Positions 51,990 through 61,800 of a stretch of DNA of 64,000 nucleotides are shown piece after piece. The stretch's first letter is position 1. Each line of letters opens with the position of its first letter. The notes beneath the pieces are model-generated. The model searched no databases. It saw only the letters and a program-made list of their open reading frames with translations, and was not told where the DNA came from. The position numbers and the translations under genes are program-made. Source of the stretch: Aeromonas lusitana (GTDB lineage Bacteria > Pseudomonadota > Gammaproteobacteria > Enterobacterales > Aeromonadaceae); NCBI RefSeq assembly GCF_002812985.1, contig NZ_PGCP01000013.1, positions 124,001 to 188,000 of the forward strand. The letters are read 5' to 3'.

Positions 51990-53951
51990 ATGTTGACTTC
52001 TTTTTTGGCTATACCACGTGTCTATAAACGTGCGATCAGCATTTGCGCGGATGTTTTATTGCTTTCGCTGGCGTTCTGGGGGGGGTACTGGGTACGACTG
52101 GATGCGCAAATTCCGTTGCAGAGTGCTATTCACTGGCAAATGCTAGCGTTGTTACTCCCTATTACTATTGTTATTTTTATACGATTGGGGCTATATCGTG
52201 CAGTATTACGATATGTCGGGTTCAAGGTATTGTGGACGGTATCACTTGGCGTGCTCCTCTCCACGATATCTTTGGTGATGCTGGCGTTTTTTATGGCGGT
52301 GCCGTTACCCAGAACAGTATCTGTTATCTATTTTGCTTTCTCGGTCTTATTGGTTGGTGGTGTACGGCTCTTTTTCCGGGCGCTGATACATAGTAGCAAG
52401 CAGCAACGGGTGGCGGTGCTGATCTATGGTGCTGGCTCTTCCGGGCGACAGTTGCAGTTGGCGTTGAATCAAGGGCAGGAATATCTGCCAGTCGCATTTG
52501 TTGATGATGATCCTGCGCTGGTAAAGGCGGTCATTCAAGGGGTGAATGTTTATAGCACCGACGCTATCGAGAAGTTGATTGAGCGTTTTGATATTAAAAA
52601 GATCCTGTTAGCAATGCCGAGTGCGTCTCGAAGCGTCAGGCAAGCAGTGATCAATAGGTTAGAAAAGTGTCCTTGTGAAGTGCTATCTATTCCCGGTATG
52701 GCCGACCTTGTCGAGGGACATGCTCATATCGATGAGCTCAAGGAGGTCAGTATTGAAGATTTATTGGGGCGTGACTCTGTTGCCCCAATCCCAGAGCTTA
52801 TTAACGCCAATATATCTGGCAAACGGGTAATGGTGACGGGAGCGGGTGGTTCTATCGGGTCTGAATTGTGCCGCCAGATCATTCGTTGTAAACCATCGCA
52901 ACTGGTTCTGTTTGATCTGTCTGAATATGGCTTGTATGCAATAGATAAAGAGCTCAATGAAATCAGTCAGTATGAAGATTTGCAGATTGAAATAGTGCCT
53001 TTGCTCGGTTCGGTTCAGCGCCAGCACCGCTTGCAAGCGGTGATGAGTACCTTCCAGATCCAGACTGTTTATCATGCTGCGGCCTATAAACATGTGCCAT
53101 TGGTTGAGTACAACGTGGTCGAGGGCGTACGAAATAATGTGTTTGGCTCTCTGTACTGTGCGCAGGCTGCCATTAGGGCCAAGGTTGAAACCTTTGTCTT
53201 GATTTCGACCGATAAGGCGGTGCGACCCACCAACACCATGGGTACTACCAAGCGATTGGCTGAGCTGGTATTGCAAGCCTTGGCTGCTGCTCAAAGCCAA
53301 ACTCGTTTTTGTATGGTGCGCTTTGGTAATGTATTGGGCTCTTCCGGTTCAGTCGTGCCGTTGTTTCGCAAGCAAATCCGCGATGGTGGCCCATTGACTG
53401 TGACTCATCCAGATATAATTCGTTATTTCATGACGATCCCTGAGGCATCACAGTTGGTGATCCAGGCTGGTGCGATGGGGCAAGGGGGGGATGTGTTTGT
53501 CTTGGATATGGGCGAGCCGGTCAAGATCATTGACTTGGCTCACCGGATGATCAGATTGAGCGGTCTCAAGCTTAAGTGTGAGAAGAATCCAAGTGGCGAT
53601 ATTGAGGTGAAGATCACCGGCTTGCGCCCGGGTGAGAAGCTGTTTGAGGAATTACTTATTGGTGAACAGGTTGAGGGTACCGCTCATCCCCGGATCATGA
53701 AAGCCTCTGAGCTGATGTTGCCGTGGCCGCAATTGCGGGCTTTTTTGGCCGAGCTGGATAGCGCCTGTTTCCGCTTTGATCATGGACAGATCCGTAGCCT
53801 GTTGTTAAGCATGCCTACCGGTTTTAACCCAACCGATGGAATCTGTGATCTGGTGTGGAAGGCAAAAAGCACGTTACATCATGAGCCGCACTTAACCGTG
53901 GTTGATGAGATTGATTTTCTCAATTCAGAAAGTCATCAGCCGGTTCACTAA
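51990..53951 (+). CDS. UDP-GlcNAc 4,6-dehydratase, WbpM-like
   Basis: The 653-residue inner-membrane enzyme has four N-terminal membrane helices (about 15-125) and a first Rossmann domain (VLIYGAGSSGRQLQLAL). The catalytic domain carries RVMVTGAGGSIGSELCRQI, YHAAAYKHVPLVE and LISTDKAVRPTNTMGTTKR. This methionine in place of the usual Tyr (TNTMGTTK) is characteristic of the WbpM/FlaA1 family. It forms UDP-2-acetamido-4-keto-2,6-dideoxyhexose, substrate of the reductase upstream. Large WbpM homologues typically close O-antigen clusters. Confidence 0.93.
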   Translation: MLTSFLAIPRVYKRAISICADVLLLSLAFWGGYWVRLDAQIPLQSAIHWQMLALLLPITIVIFIRLGLYRAVLRYVGFKVLWTVSLGVLLSTISLVMLAFFMAVPLPRTVSVIYFAFSVLLVGGVRLFFRALIHSSKQQRVAVLIYGAGSSGRQLQLALNQGQEYLPVAFVDDDPALVKAVIQGVNVYSTDAIEKLIERFDIKKILLAMPSASRSVRQAVINRLEKCPCEVLSIPGMADLVEGHAHIDELKEVSIEDLLGRDSVAPIPELINANISGKRVMVTGAGGSIGSELCRQIIRCKPSQLVLFDLSEYGLYAIDKELNEISQYEDLQIEIVPLLGSVQRQHRLQAVMSTFQIQTVYHAAAYKHVPLVEYNVVEGVRNNVFGSLYCAQAAIRAKVETFVLISTDKAVRPTNTMGTTKRLAELVLQALAAAQSQTRFCMVRFGNVLGSSGSVVPLFRKQIRDGGPLTVTHPDIIRYFMTIPEASQLVIQAGAMGQGGDVFVLDMGEPVKIIDLAHRMIRLSGLKLKCEKNPSGDIEVKITGLRPGEKLFEELLIGEQVEGTAHPRIMKASELMLPWPQLRAFLAELDSACFRFDHGQIRSLLLSMPTGFNPTDGICDLVWKAKSTLHHEPHLTVVDEIDFLNSESHQPVH

Positions 53952-53966
53952 TGCGCTTGGCTGGAC

Positions 53967-54086
53967 GCCTATGGCTTCTATGTGCAGAGCGAATTGGCCC
54001 ATGTGTTGTACAAATGTACTGACTATTATGCGACTCAGTTTGAAGGCTCTCTCAACGGATCAGATCCGGCTATTGAGTGCCCTTGA
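53967..54086 (+). pseudogene. Decayed rmlC fragment
   Basis: One frame reads AYGFYVQSELAHVLYKCTDY, then YATQFEGSLN and DPAIECP before a stop. It lines up with the C-terminal third of RmlC (AHGF-V-SE-A-F-YK-TDYYA-...-DP-I-WP), including the YKxTDYY motif. The start, the catalytic half and the last residues are missing, and it is distinct from the intact rmlC at 34839-35387. It is best explained as what remained of a resident rhamnose operon when the present cluster replaced it. Confidence 0.72.
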
Positions 54087-54165
54087 TAGAAAATATTCCA
54101 TTAGTCTTGTCTGACAAAGACCGTAATGCCCCTTTATGGCAACCACCTTATTTTTAGAGCTCTGT

Positions 54166-55248
54166 ATGAACAAGCAGATATTCGATAATTCAGATAATAA
54201 GCTGCCCCAGGGTTGGCAGGCCTCCTCCAGCGATGAGCTCGATCTGCGTGAGCTGATCCTAGTGCTATGGCGTCAGAAAATATTGATTCTGGTGGTGGCG
54301 GGAGTATTTAGCACTGCCGGGGTGGCCTATGCGTTACTGGCCCCTCAGGTTTGGGTTAGCCAGGCTGAGATCAAGCAACCGACGCTCAAGGAGACGGAAT
54401 CCCTTGAACTTAATCTCAATCAGTTGATAAACGCCCAAATACCTGTGACAGCCTTCAGCGATTTTGAAAAAAAGTCATTGTATGTTGATTTTATTAATAA
54501 CTTCAATGGGTTGAACAATAAGCGCCAGTTCTTGATTGAACGAGGTTATCTCGAGCTCGAGGCAGCCAAAGCCGGAACGACAGAGCCGAAGCAGAAACGC
54601 CAACTGCTCAAGAAAATGGCTGAAGGTATCAGTGCTCAGGCTCTGGATAAATTGAGTGAGGAAGTGACTCTCTCCTTGGCTGCAGATTCGGCAGAAGAAG
54701 CCAAGTTGCGTCTTGAGCAATACATTGAGTTTATCCAACAGCAGGAGTCTATGGCCAAGGGCAAGGAGCTCGATACCATCTGGCAGAACCGGATAAAGAC
54801 TCTGCAGACTCAGTTTGAGAGCGCCAAGATGGATACTCTCAAACAACTGCAAGACGATATACTACGTACCGAATATAGCTTGCGTATTACTCAAGCTGCG
54901 GGAATAGAGGCACCGGTACAAAATCTGCAGAGTCAGGGTAGCCTGAACATAGATCTTGGTGCCCGTGCTCTGGCTGAGAAGCTCAAGATCCTCAAGGAAA
55001 TCAAAAACCCTGAGTTTATGAATCCGGCATTGGGCGATCTGCGTTTGCAATTGAGCAGCCTTCAAGCCATCAAGCTTGAGGAGCTGCCGTTCCAATCATT
55101 TGCCTATCTGGCCTCACCTAGCGAGCCACTCTCCCGCGACAAACCCAAGCGCCCGTTGATCGTTGTGCTGGCTACTCTACTTGGTGGCATGCTGGGAGTG
55201 GGTATAGTGTTGATTCGCCATGCGTTTCGCAGACCGGAACAGATATAG
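54166..55248 (+). CDS. wzz: O-antigen chain length regulator Wzz
   Basis: A 360-residue polysaccharide co-polymerase. It has TM1 at about 36-58 (ILILVVAGVFSTAGVAYALL), a long periplasmic coiled-coil region and TM2 near the C-terminus (LIVVLATLLGGMLGVGIVLI), preceded by the Pro-rich SEPLSRDKPKRP motif. It sets the modal number of O units made by Wzy. I start it at MNKQIFDN; an upstream in-frame ATG at 54136 lacks a ribosome binding site. It ends at a terminator and is the last gene of the cluster. Confidence 0.92.
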   Translation: MNKQIFDNSDNKLPQGWQASSSDELDLRELILVLWRQKILILVVAGVFSTAGVAYALLAPQVWVSQAEIKQPTLKETESLELNLNQLINAQIPVTAFSDFEKKSLYVDFINNFNGLNNKRQFLIERGYLELEAAKAGTTEPKQKRQLLKKMAEGISAQALDKLSEEVTLSLAADSAEEAKLRLEQYIEFIQQQESMAKGKELDTIWQNRIKTLQTQFESAKMDTLKQLQDDILRTEYSLRITQAAGIEAPVQNLQSQGSLNIDLGARALAEKLKILKEIKNPEFMNPALGDLRLQLSSLQAIKLEELPFQSFAYLASPSEPLSRDKPKRPLIVVLATLLGGMLGVGIVLIRHAFRRPEQI

Positions 55249-55265
55249 TCTTCATTCATAAGCAG

Positions 55266-55293
55266 AAGGGGGCATAGGCCCCCTTTTCTTTTT
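55266..55293 (+). terminator. Terminator of the O-antigen cluster
   Basis: AAGGGGGC (55266-55273) pairs perfectly with GCCCCCTT (55278-55285) around an ATAG loop, followed by TTCTTTTT. It closes the cluster directly after wzz. Confidence 0.85.
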
Positions 55294-55354
55294 CAGGCAC
55301 AGTTTCAGGCATGGCAAAGGGATTGATCGATATGAACGAAGGGGGCGGCGAAAG

Positions 55355-57067
55355 ATGATGGCAACGACTAGGAGCATGGCGATAGTCAGCGCCTTTTACT
55401 GGCTGTTCGGCATGCATTTCTTTATGCACAACCCGGGTGGCTCAGGGCTTTATCTGCCGTTCAATGCCTGGGGCTGGATCTTCGCGAGCCTAGCGATGGG
55501 GCTCGGGCTCTGGCAGGTCACCTTGCGCCAGCAATTGGTCGTGTCCCCACTGCAGATAGGACTATGGCTCGGGGGCATGTTGCTGCTGTTTCCCATGGCT
55601 TATCCTGGTTTCGAGCTCAAGGACTACGCCATTCCCCGCTTGCTGGGGCTGTTTGCCGGCCTGCTGTTTCTGAGTTGTCTCTATCAATGGAAATGGGATC
55701 GTCAGGCGAGGGACAAGCTGCTCTATCTGTTACTGGGGGCAGTGGCTATTGAGGCTATTCTAGGTCTGGTGCAGTTCTATCTGCTGACCCCGGGTAACTG
55801 GCTGGGATATGACACTAGTGCCAATCGCCCCTATGGCATCTTCCAGCAGCCCAATGTGATGGCGAGCTTTATGGCGACCGGGCTCTCCTTGGCTATCTGG
55901 CTGGAGATGCGCGGACACACCAACGCCTGGCTCAAGGGGCTGCGTTATGGGGTCATTCTGGCGGCCCCCGTGCTGTTGGTGGTGCTGCAATCTCGGGTGG
56001 GTCAGCTTGGTGGCTTGTTGGCGCTGCTCTTGCTCGCGCCACAGCTTTATCGCAAGCGGCAGTTGGGCCCAGTGCTGGGGCTGGTCGTATTGGGCGTAGT
56101 CCTGGGTCTAATATCCCAATACGGCATGGCGGGGGCCAAGCGAGGGCTGGATATCTACCAATCCGGCGGTATGCGCTCCATCTACTGGCCCTATTCCGCC
56201 AAGCTGATTGCCGAGGCACCCTGGGCAGGCTGGGGTTACGGCAGCTTCGAACCCGTTTTCCTCGAGCACTACATGGCCGACAAGGCGCTCAACCCCGCCA
56301 TGGTGCAGATAGAATACAACCTCGATCATCCCCATAACGAGTTCCTCTACTGGGCGGTGGAAGGGGGGCTGGCCCCCATGCTGGGCATGCTGCTGATGGG
56401 GGCGACTCTGCTGTGGCGCCTGAGCCAGGCTGGCGGGGTCAAGGGACTGGCCCTGTTGGCACTGGTGACTCCCATCTTGCTGCACACCCAGACCGAGTAC
56501 CCCTTCTACCATGCCATCGCCCTCTGGTGGGCCCTGCTGTTGCTCCTTTATGTGCTGGATGCGGAGGTGGAGGAGGGGAGCCAGGCCCAAGCCAGCTGGC
56601 GGGAATATGTCTATCGCCCCTGGTTGCTGCTGCGGTTCATGGCCATCGCGATTCCCCTGGTGGTGGTGCCCTTCATGCTGACGGCCATTCACACCGCCTG
56701 GGTGGTGACCAAGTATGAACGCGGCGGTTACAAGGAGCCGACCCTGCTGCTGGAGGTGGTCAACCCCATGGCCTGGCTGACCCGGGTGGAGTTCGATGTG
56801 AACGCTGTGCGGCTGATGGTGGGCCTGCAGACGAACAACAAGAGCGAGCTGGAGGCCTATCTCGACTGGGGCAAGGAGTTCGTGCGCCACACCCCGCGGG
56901 CCAATATCTACGCCAACATGGTGATTGCCCTTAATGCCCTGGGGCGAGGGGAGGAGGCCAACCAGCTGCGCACCCGGGCCCTGGTGCTCTATCCGGGTGA
57001 GCCCCTGCTCACCGCCTCGGCGGCCAAATCGGTCGCGGCGACCCTGGAGCGCAAGCCCTCTTCCTGA
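55355..57067 (+). CDS. O-oligosaccharide transferase of the PglL/WaaL superfamily
   Basis: A 570-residue membrane protein with about 12 membrane segments and a large C-terminal periplasmic part. The motif LDHPHNEFLYWAVEGGL (near residue 328) and NRPYGIFQQPNVMASFMATG are typical of protein O-oligosaccharyltransferases (PglL, Wzy_C with a TPR-like tail). Such enzymes move lipid-linked glycans onto secreted proteins; WaaL ligases are related and cannot be fully excluded. It begins after the wzz terminator, so it is its own unit, back in high-GC sequence. Confidence 0.82.
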   Translation: MMATTRSMAIVSAFYWLFGMHFFMHNPGGSGLYLPFNAWGWIFASLAMGLGLWQVTLRQQLVVSPLQIGLWLGGMLLLFPMAYPGFELKDYAIPRLLGLFAGLLFLSCLYQWKWDRQARDKLLYLLLGAVAIEAILGLVQFYLLTPGNWLGYDTSANRPYGIFQQPNVMASFMATGLSLAIWLEMRGHTNAWLKGLRYGVILAAPVLLVVLQSRVGQLGGLLALLLLAPQLYRKRQLGPVLGLVVLGVVLGLISQYGMAGAKRGLDIYQSGGMRSIYWPYSAKLIAEAPWAGWGYGSFEPVFLEHYMADKALNPAMVQIEYNLDHPHNEFLYWAVEGGLAPMLGMLLMGATLLWRLSQAGGVKGLALLALVTPILLHTQTEYPFYHAIALWWALLLLLYVLDAEVEEGSQAQASWREYVYRPWLLLRFMAIAIPLVVVPFMLTAIHTAWVVTKYERGGYKEPTLLLEVVNPMAWLTRVEFDVNAVRLMVGLQTNNKSELEAYLDWGKEFVRHTPRANIYANMVIALNALGRGEEANQLRTRALVLYPGEPLLTASAAKSVAATLERKPSS

Positions 57068-57092
57068 TGGCATGACGGATCTGCACTGTGTC

Positions 57093-57117
57093 ATAACGGC
57101 CGCTTTGCGGCCGTTAT
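57093..57117 (+). terminator. Hairpin after the PglL-like gene
   Basis: ATAACGGCCGC (57093-57103) pairs perfectly with GCGGCCGTTAT (57107-57117). Only a weak pyrimidine run follows (CATTTCCATTTC), so termination strength is uncertain. Confidence 0.65.
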
Positions 57118-57256
57118 CATTTCCATTTCAGGCAAGCTTGCAGTCAGCTTTGGCGGTGTAGTCTCGTTGGAAAATGGCAGGAGCTATCAATCCTCTACAA
57201 GCCATTCATCGGTTGCCCGGATCACCGGGCTCCTATTCGCCATCGGAGTCTATATC

Positions 57257-57709
57257 GTGAAGAAACGTGCATTCATTGGCGCCAGCCTGCTGATCCTGAC
57301 CACCTCATCCGCCATGGCCGGCACCAGTGCCCAGGTTGAATACGGCACAGTGCAGGAGAGCCACCTCATCACCTCATCCAGCACATCCACCCATCATGGC
57401 GCCAGACCGCTGCGCACCATAGGGGCGGCGGCGCTGGGGGCGGCAGCTGGCAGCCAGATTGGCGGGGGCTCGGGCCAGACCATCGCCACCGTCACCGGCG
57501 CCGTGGCGGGGGCCGAGTTGTCCCGCCGCCGTCAGGGCGATCAAGGCAGCACCCAGACGGTGCAGTCGGTTGAGCTGCAGGTCAAGACAGATGGGGGCAA
57601 GCTGCTGAGCGTGGTGCAACCGAGCGATCCCAAGCTCAGCTTCAACAAGGGGGACAGGGTGCGCATCCTGACCTCGGGCTCGGACACCAGCGTTGACAAG
57701 TCGCTCTGA
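57257..57709 (+). CDS. Glycine-zipper 2TM-domain outer-membrane-type protein
   Basis: A 150-residue secreted protein with a signal peptide (KKRAFIGASLLILTTSSAMA). The glycine-zipper segment AAALGAAAGSQIGGGSGQTI occupies about residues 62-90, and a polar C-terminal domain follows. It resembles SlyB/17-kDa antigen relatives but lacks a lipobox Cys, so it is not an obvious lipoprotein. GTG at 57257 follows CGGAG and gives a normal signal peptide; an upstream ATG at 57167 would add 30 unrelated residues. Exact function is unknown. Confidence 0.75.
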   Translation: MKKRAFIGASLLILTTSSAMAGTSAQVEYGTVQESHLITSSSTSTHHGARPLRTIGAAALGAAAGSQIGGGSGQTIATVTGAVAGAELSRRRQGDQGSTQTVQSVELQVKTDGGKLLSVVQPSDPKLSFNKGDRVRILTSGSDTSVDKSL

Positions 57710-57974
57710 TCAGGACCGTCAACCTGGCTGTCCCGGTCTTGATACGCAGTGGGCCGACACTAGCCCACTCGATTGGGAGCCCATCACCCCGGCAAGCCGG
57801 CATCTCGCGGGATCCTGCACGGCCTGGAGGGGTTTCATTGAGTCTAAAATTGCGGGCGGATTGGCTGATGTTTCATCAAGGGTTTCCGCTTGTCGCAAAA
57901 ATGCGGTTCAGTGCTGGACGACACGGGCGCCTTGGCTAAGATAACGGCCTTAACGTTTGGCAAGAGAGGTTGAA

Positions 57975-58628
57975 ATGGAGTTAGTACTAGGCCCACTCGA
58001 GGCGCGTGTGATCGGCTGTCTGATCGAGAAAGAGATCTGCACGCCGGATCAGTACCCTCTCTCGCTCAATGCACTGGTCAATGCCTGCAACCAGAAGAGC
58101 AACCGCGAGCCCGTGCTGGAGCTCTCCGAGCTGGATATCCGCGCCGTGATCGACGAGTTGATCCGTCGCCGCCTGGTGGTCAATACCGCCGGCTTCAATG
58201 CGCGGGTGCCCCGCTATCAGCACCGCTTCTGCAACACCGAATTTGGCGAGCTGAAGTTCACGGCGCAAGAGCTCGGCATCATCTGCGAGCTGCTGCTGCG
58301 CGGCCCGCAGACTCCGGGAGAGCTGCGCTCGCGCACCAACCGGTTGTGCAGCTTCGATGACGTGACCCAGGTGGACGCCGTGCTGGCCGGGCTCGCCGAG
58401 CAGGGGCCCTACGTGGTCAAGTTGCCCCGTGAGCCGGGCAAGCGGGAATCCCGCTATGCCCACCTGTTCAGCGGTGAAATCGATCTGCAGGCGCTGGCTG
58501 AAGCTGCCCCCGTCAGCCACCACACCTCTCCCGCCTCCGATCGCCTGGCCCAGCTGGAGGAGGAGGTCGAGAGCCTCAAGTCCCGGTTGCAGGCCCTGGA
58601 GACGCGATTGGCCGAGCTGGAAGGCTGA
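57975..58628 (+). CDS. yceH: YceH family (UPF0502) winged-helix protein
   Basis: The 217-residue protein matches YceH: GPLEARVIGCLIEKEICTPD at the start, LSLNALVNACNQKSNREPV, LLLRGPQTPGELRSRTNRL, KLPREPGKRESRYAHLFSG. It has two winged-helix domains and a C-terminal coiled coil (LAQLEEEVESLKSRLQALE). The function is not established. ATG at 57975 follows AGAGAGGTT; the upstream TTG frame start is rejected. A terminator follows. Confidence 0.94.
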   Translation: MELVLGPLEARVIGCLIEKEICTPDQYPLSLNALVNACNQKSNREPVLELSELDIRAVIDELIRRRLVVNTAGFNARVPRYQHRFCNTEFGELKFTAQELGIICELLLRGPQTPGELRSRTNRLCSFDDVTQVDAVLAGLAEQGPYVVKLPREPGKRESRYAHLFSGEIDLQALAEAAPVSHHTSPASDRLAQLEEEVESLKSRLQALETRLAELEG

Positions 58629-58653
58629 GCCCGCTTATCCGCTCAATGCAAAG

Positions 58654-58675
58654 AGGCGCCAAGGCGCCTTTTTTA
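58654..58675 (+). terminator. Terminator after yceH
   Basis: AGGCG (58654-58658) pairs with CGCCT (58665-58669) around a 6-nt loop, followed by a T run. Confidence 0.7.
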
Positions 58676-58888
58676 TTGCCCGGCGCCGTTGGCTGCAGTG
58701 TGAGCCCAACGTCCGCCATCCTTCTGCCATCGAGCCGCGTTCCTGCCTCTTGTCGCCACTTACCGTCTCGCGCCTGCTGCCGGGTTTTATGAACTCGCCC
58801 GCTTTTTTTGTACTAAATCGCGCTTAAGGGTCGAGCCGCCGCCGCTTTCCCGTTAAAATTCCGCCTTTGCACCTGCCCGTGAGTTCTG

Positions 58889-61800
58889 ATGTCAGCCTTC
58901 ACCCTCTCTTCGGATTGCTATGCCCTGCTCAGCGAGCTGCAACTGCAGCGCGCCGCCAGTACCCGCCATTTGCTCGACTGCTTGCCCCAAGCAGACGTCC
59001 GGCAAGGGCCGCAATCCCCCGGGCAGAGGCTGACGAGCAAGTTGGAGCAGTTGCAGCAGCAAGGGCTGGTGCGACTGCGGGGGGAGCAGCAGTGGAGCCT
59101 GACGGCGGAGGGAACCCTGGCGCTGATCCTGGGCGTGCGGGGGGGCCATTGCCCCATGCCGGACTGGTCCCGGGTGCCGTCGGTCACCGGCCAGGAGCTG
59201 GCGCAAGGGCTGGTGCGTGAACTCTGTCTGGGGGAGGGGGGTCAGATCCCGCCTTACTACCAGAGCGCCGAGCTCCTGAGTCTGCTGGATTTGCCCGATG
59301 CCCATCGCCTGCTGGCGGGCTCGAGCCCGGCCTGGCAGCGGCTGCTGCTTGAGCACTTCGCCCTGCAAACCCTGCTCGATGCCGAGCCACAGGCGCACTG
59401 GCCGCTACGCTCGGCCACCGCCGCCTGCGCGCCCGCGCTTTCCCGCGAGACCGAGGGGTTGGCCGCCGAGTGGGACTGGCTCTGTGGCCCGCTCACCGAC
59501 GAGGCCAGGGGCGAGGTAACCACTCACTGGCCGGCCCTGCAGCGACTGGCTGAACATACTGATGAGCAACCCCTCGGCGAGCGCCTGCTCGCCGCCCTGG
59601 CGCAATGGAAGGTGGAGGGGCAGAGCGAGGCGGACCAGCCTGCCTGGCCCTCCAGTTTCAGTGCCCTGCTCTGGCTCGGCTGGTTGCAGCAGGCGGACCC
59701 CGTGCTTGCCAGCGAGCAGCGCAAGAAGTGGCAGCGCAGCCTCGGTAATGAGAGCCCGCTGCTGGCGGATCTGCTGGGCCAGTGGGCCGGTGATCGCCAC
59801 GGTCAGGCGGTCGGCCTGTTCGATACCCTGCAACTGCCCTTGGATGAGCTGCACTGGGGCTACCTCTGGCTCGATCTCTGCGCCCTCGCGCGCCACGGGG
59901 AGCAGAGCCCCCAGGTCGCCATACTGCACAAGTGGGATCTCTCCCATCTGCTGGACGCGGCGCCCCACCACAGGTTGATGGCCTTCTGCCAGGATCTGCT
60001 GCGCCTGCTGCTGGGGGCGGGGGCGGAACATCCCCCGCTGCAACAGCTGCGTTCAGGCTCGGGCACTGAGGCGAGCGATGACGATGACGAAGACAAGACC
60101 CCCGCCTCGGCCAGCTGGCTGAACTGGTTGCAAGGGCTTGGGCGCTCGAGCGGCGTGCGCAAGGCGCAGGAGCGGCTGGTGTGGCTGCTCCATGCCGAGG
60201 GCCCGGAGCTCGAGTGCAAGATCCAGAAGCAGAGCACCAAGGGGGAGTGGACCGCGGGGCGCCGGGTCGATCCGGCCCTGCTCTCCACCCAGTATGCCGC
60301 CTTACTCGATGAGGCGGACTGGGCGCTGGTGCGCACCCTGCCACGGGGGATGAGCAAGCTGCCGCGAGACGCCTGGGGGCCTCTTGCTGAGCACCCCCGT
60401 CTGTTCAATGCCAAAGGGCAGAAGTTGCAACTGGCCATAGGTGCACCCTTGCTGCAGATCGTCGAAAGAGATGACGGCCAGGGCATGAGCGCCCTGCTGA
60501 GCCCGGCGGCGGCCGCCCGTGGGGCACATATTGTGCCGCTGGCGCAGGATTTGTGGCAGCTTATTCTGACACCTCAGGCATTGGTAGACAGATTACCTGC
60601 CTTGGAGTCCATTCCCCAGTTGCCCGAGACCGGCCTCGCCGAGTTGCAACGCACCCTGGACGCCATCCCGGGTCTGCCCTGGCACAGCCAGGTGGTTGGG
60701 CTCAAGGGCAATGCCGAGCTCTCCCCCTGGCCGGGCGTTCCCTCGGTGCAACTGGATTGGCAGGATGGCCAGCTGGTGGTCCAGCTGGTGACCCGGCAGG
60801 GGGAGCTGCCACCGCTGCCCCTCGGCAAAGGCGAGGCCATCGTCCGTCAGGGCGTGCGGGATTATCACTACTGGCAACGGGATCTGGCCGCCGAGAAGGG
60901 CCAGGCCCAGCTGCTGCGCAATCAATTGCCCATCGGCCTGCCGGGCAACGAGTGGAAGCTGGAGGGTGAGCAGGCGCTGACCCTGGTCAACTCCCTGCCC
61001 GAGCTGGTGGAGGCCGGAGTGGTCATTCACTGGCATCAGGACAGCGCACGGCTCAAGAGCCTCGACGAGGCGGCCCTGAGTCTTCGCATCGAGCGGCGTC
61101 AGGACTGGTTCCAGGTGGAGGGAGCCTTGTCGCTGGACGAGCATCAGATCCTCGACCTGCGCCTCATCCTGCGCCAGCTCACCCCGGGCCAGCGCACGGT
61201 CCAGCTGGACGAGAAGACCAGTCTGATGCTGAGCGACAAGCTGGTGGAGCGCCTGACCATGCTCGGCGCCATGCTGGATACGGATCAGCGCATCAACAAC
61301 AAGTTGGCCTATCCGCTGGCTCGCCTGCTGTCGGCGGTGACCACAGCCGGGGATGACTCCTGGGATGCACTGCAGCAGGAGTGGCAGCAGGAGGTGGAGT
61401 GCCCGCCCGAGCTGTTGACGGCGCTGCGGGATTACCAGAAGGAAGGGGTGCGCTGGATGGCGACCCTGGCTCACCATGGCTTCGGCGCCTGTCTGGCGGA
61501 CGACATGGGCCTTGGCAAGACGCTGCAGGCGCTGATCGTGCTGCGCATGCGCCAGCACCTGGGCCCGGCCCTGGTGGTGGTGCCCAAGTCAGTGGTCACC
61601 AACTGGCAGGAGGAGGTGGCGCGCTTCGCCCCCGAGCTCGAGGTGGTGGTGTTCGAGAACCCGGCCGAGCGGGCTGCGCTGATCCAGGACGCCAAGCCCG
61701 GCCAGATCATCCTGGTCAACTACGGCATGCTCGGCAGCCTGGCCCAGGCCCTCAAGTCCCGGCGCTGGGCGAGCATGGTGCTGGATGAAGCGCAGCAGAT

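Noticed and set aside
53902-54114. 70-codon plus-strand frame before wzz
   Set aside because: It begins inside the WbpM-like gene in another frame; the rmlC-like reading in a different frame explains this stretch better.
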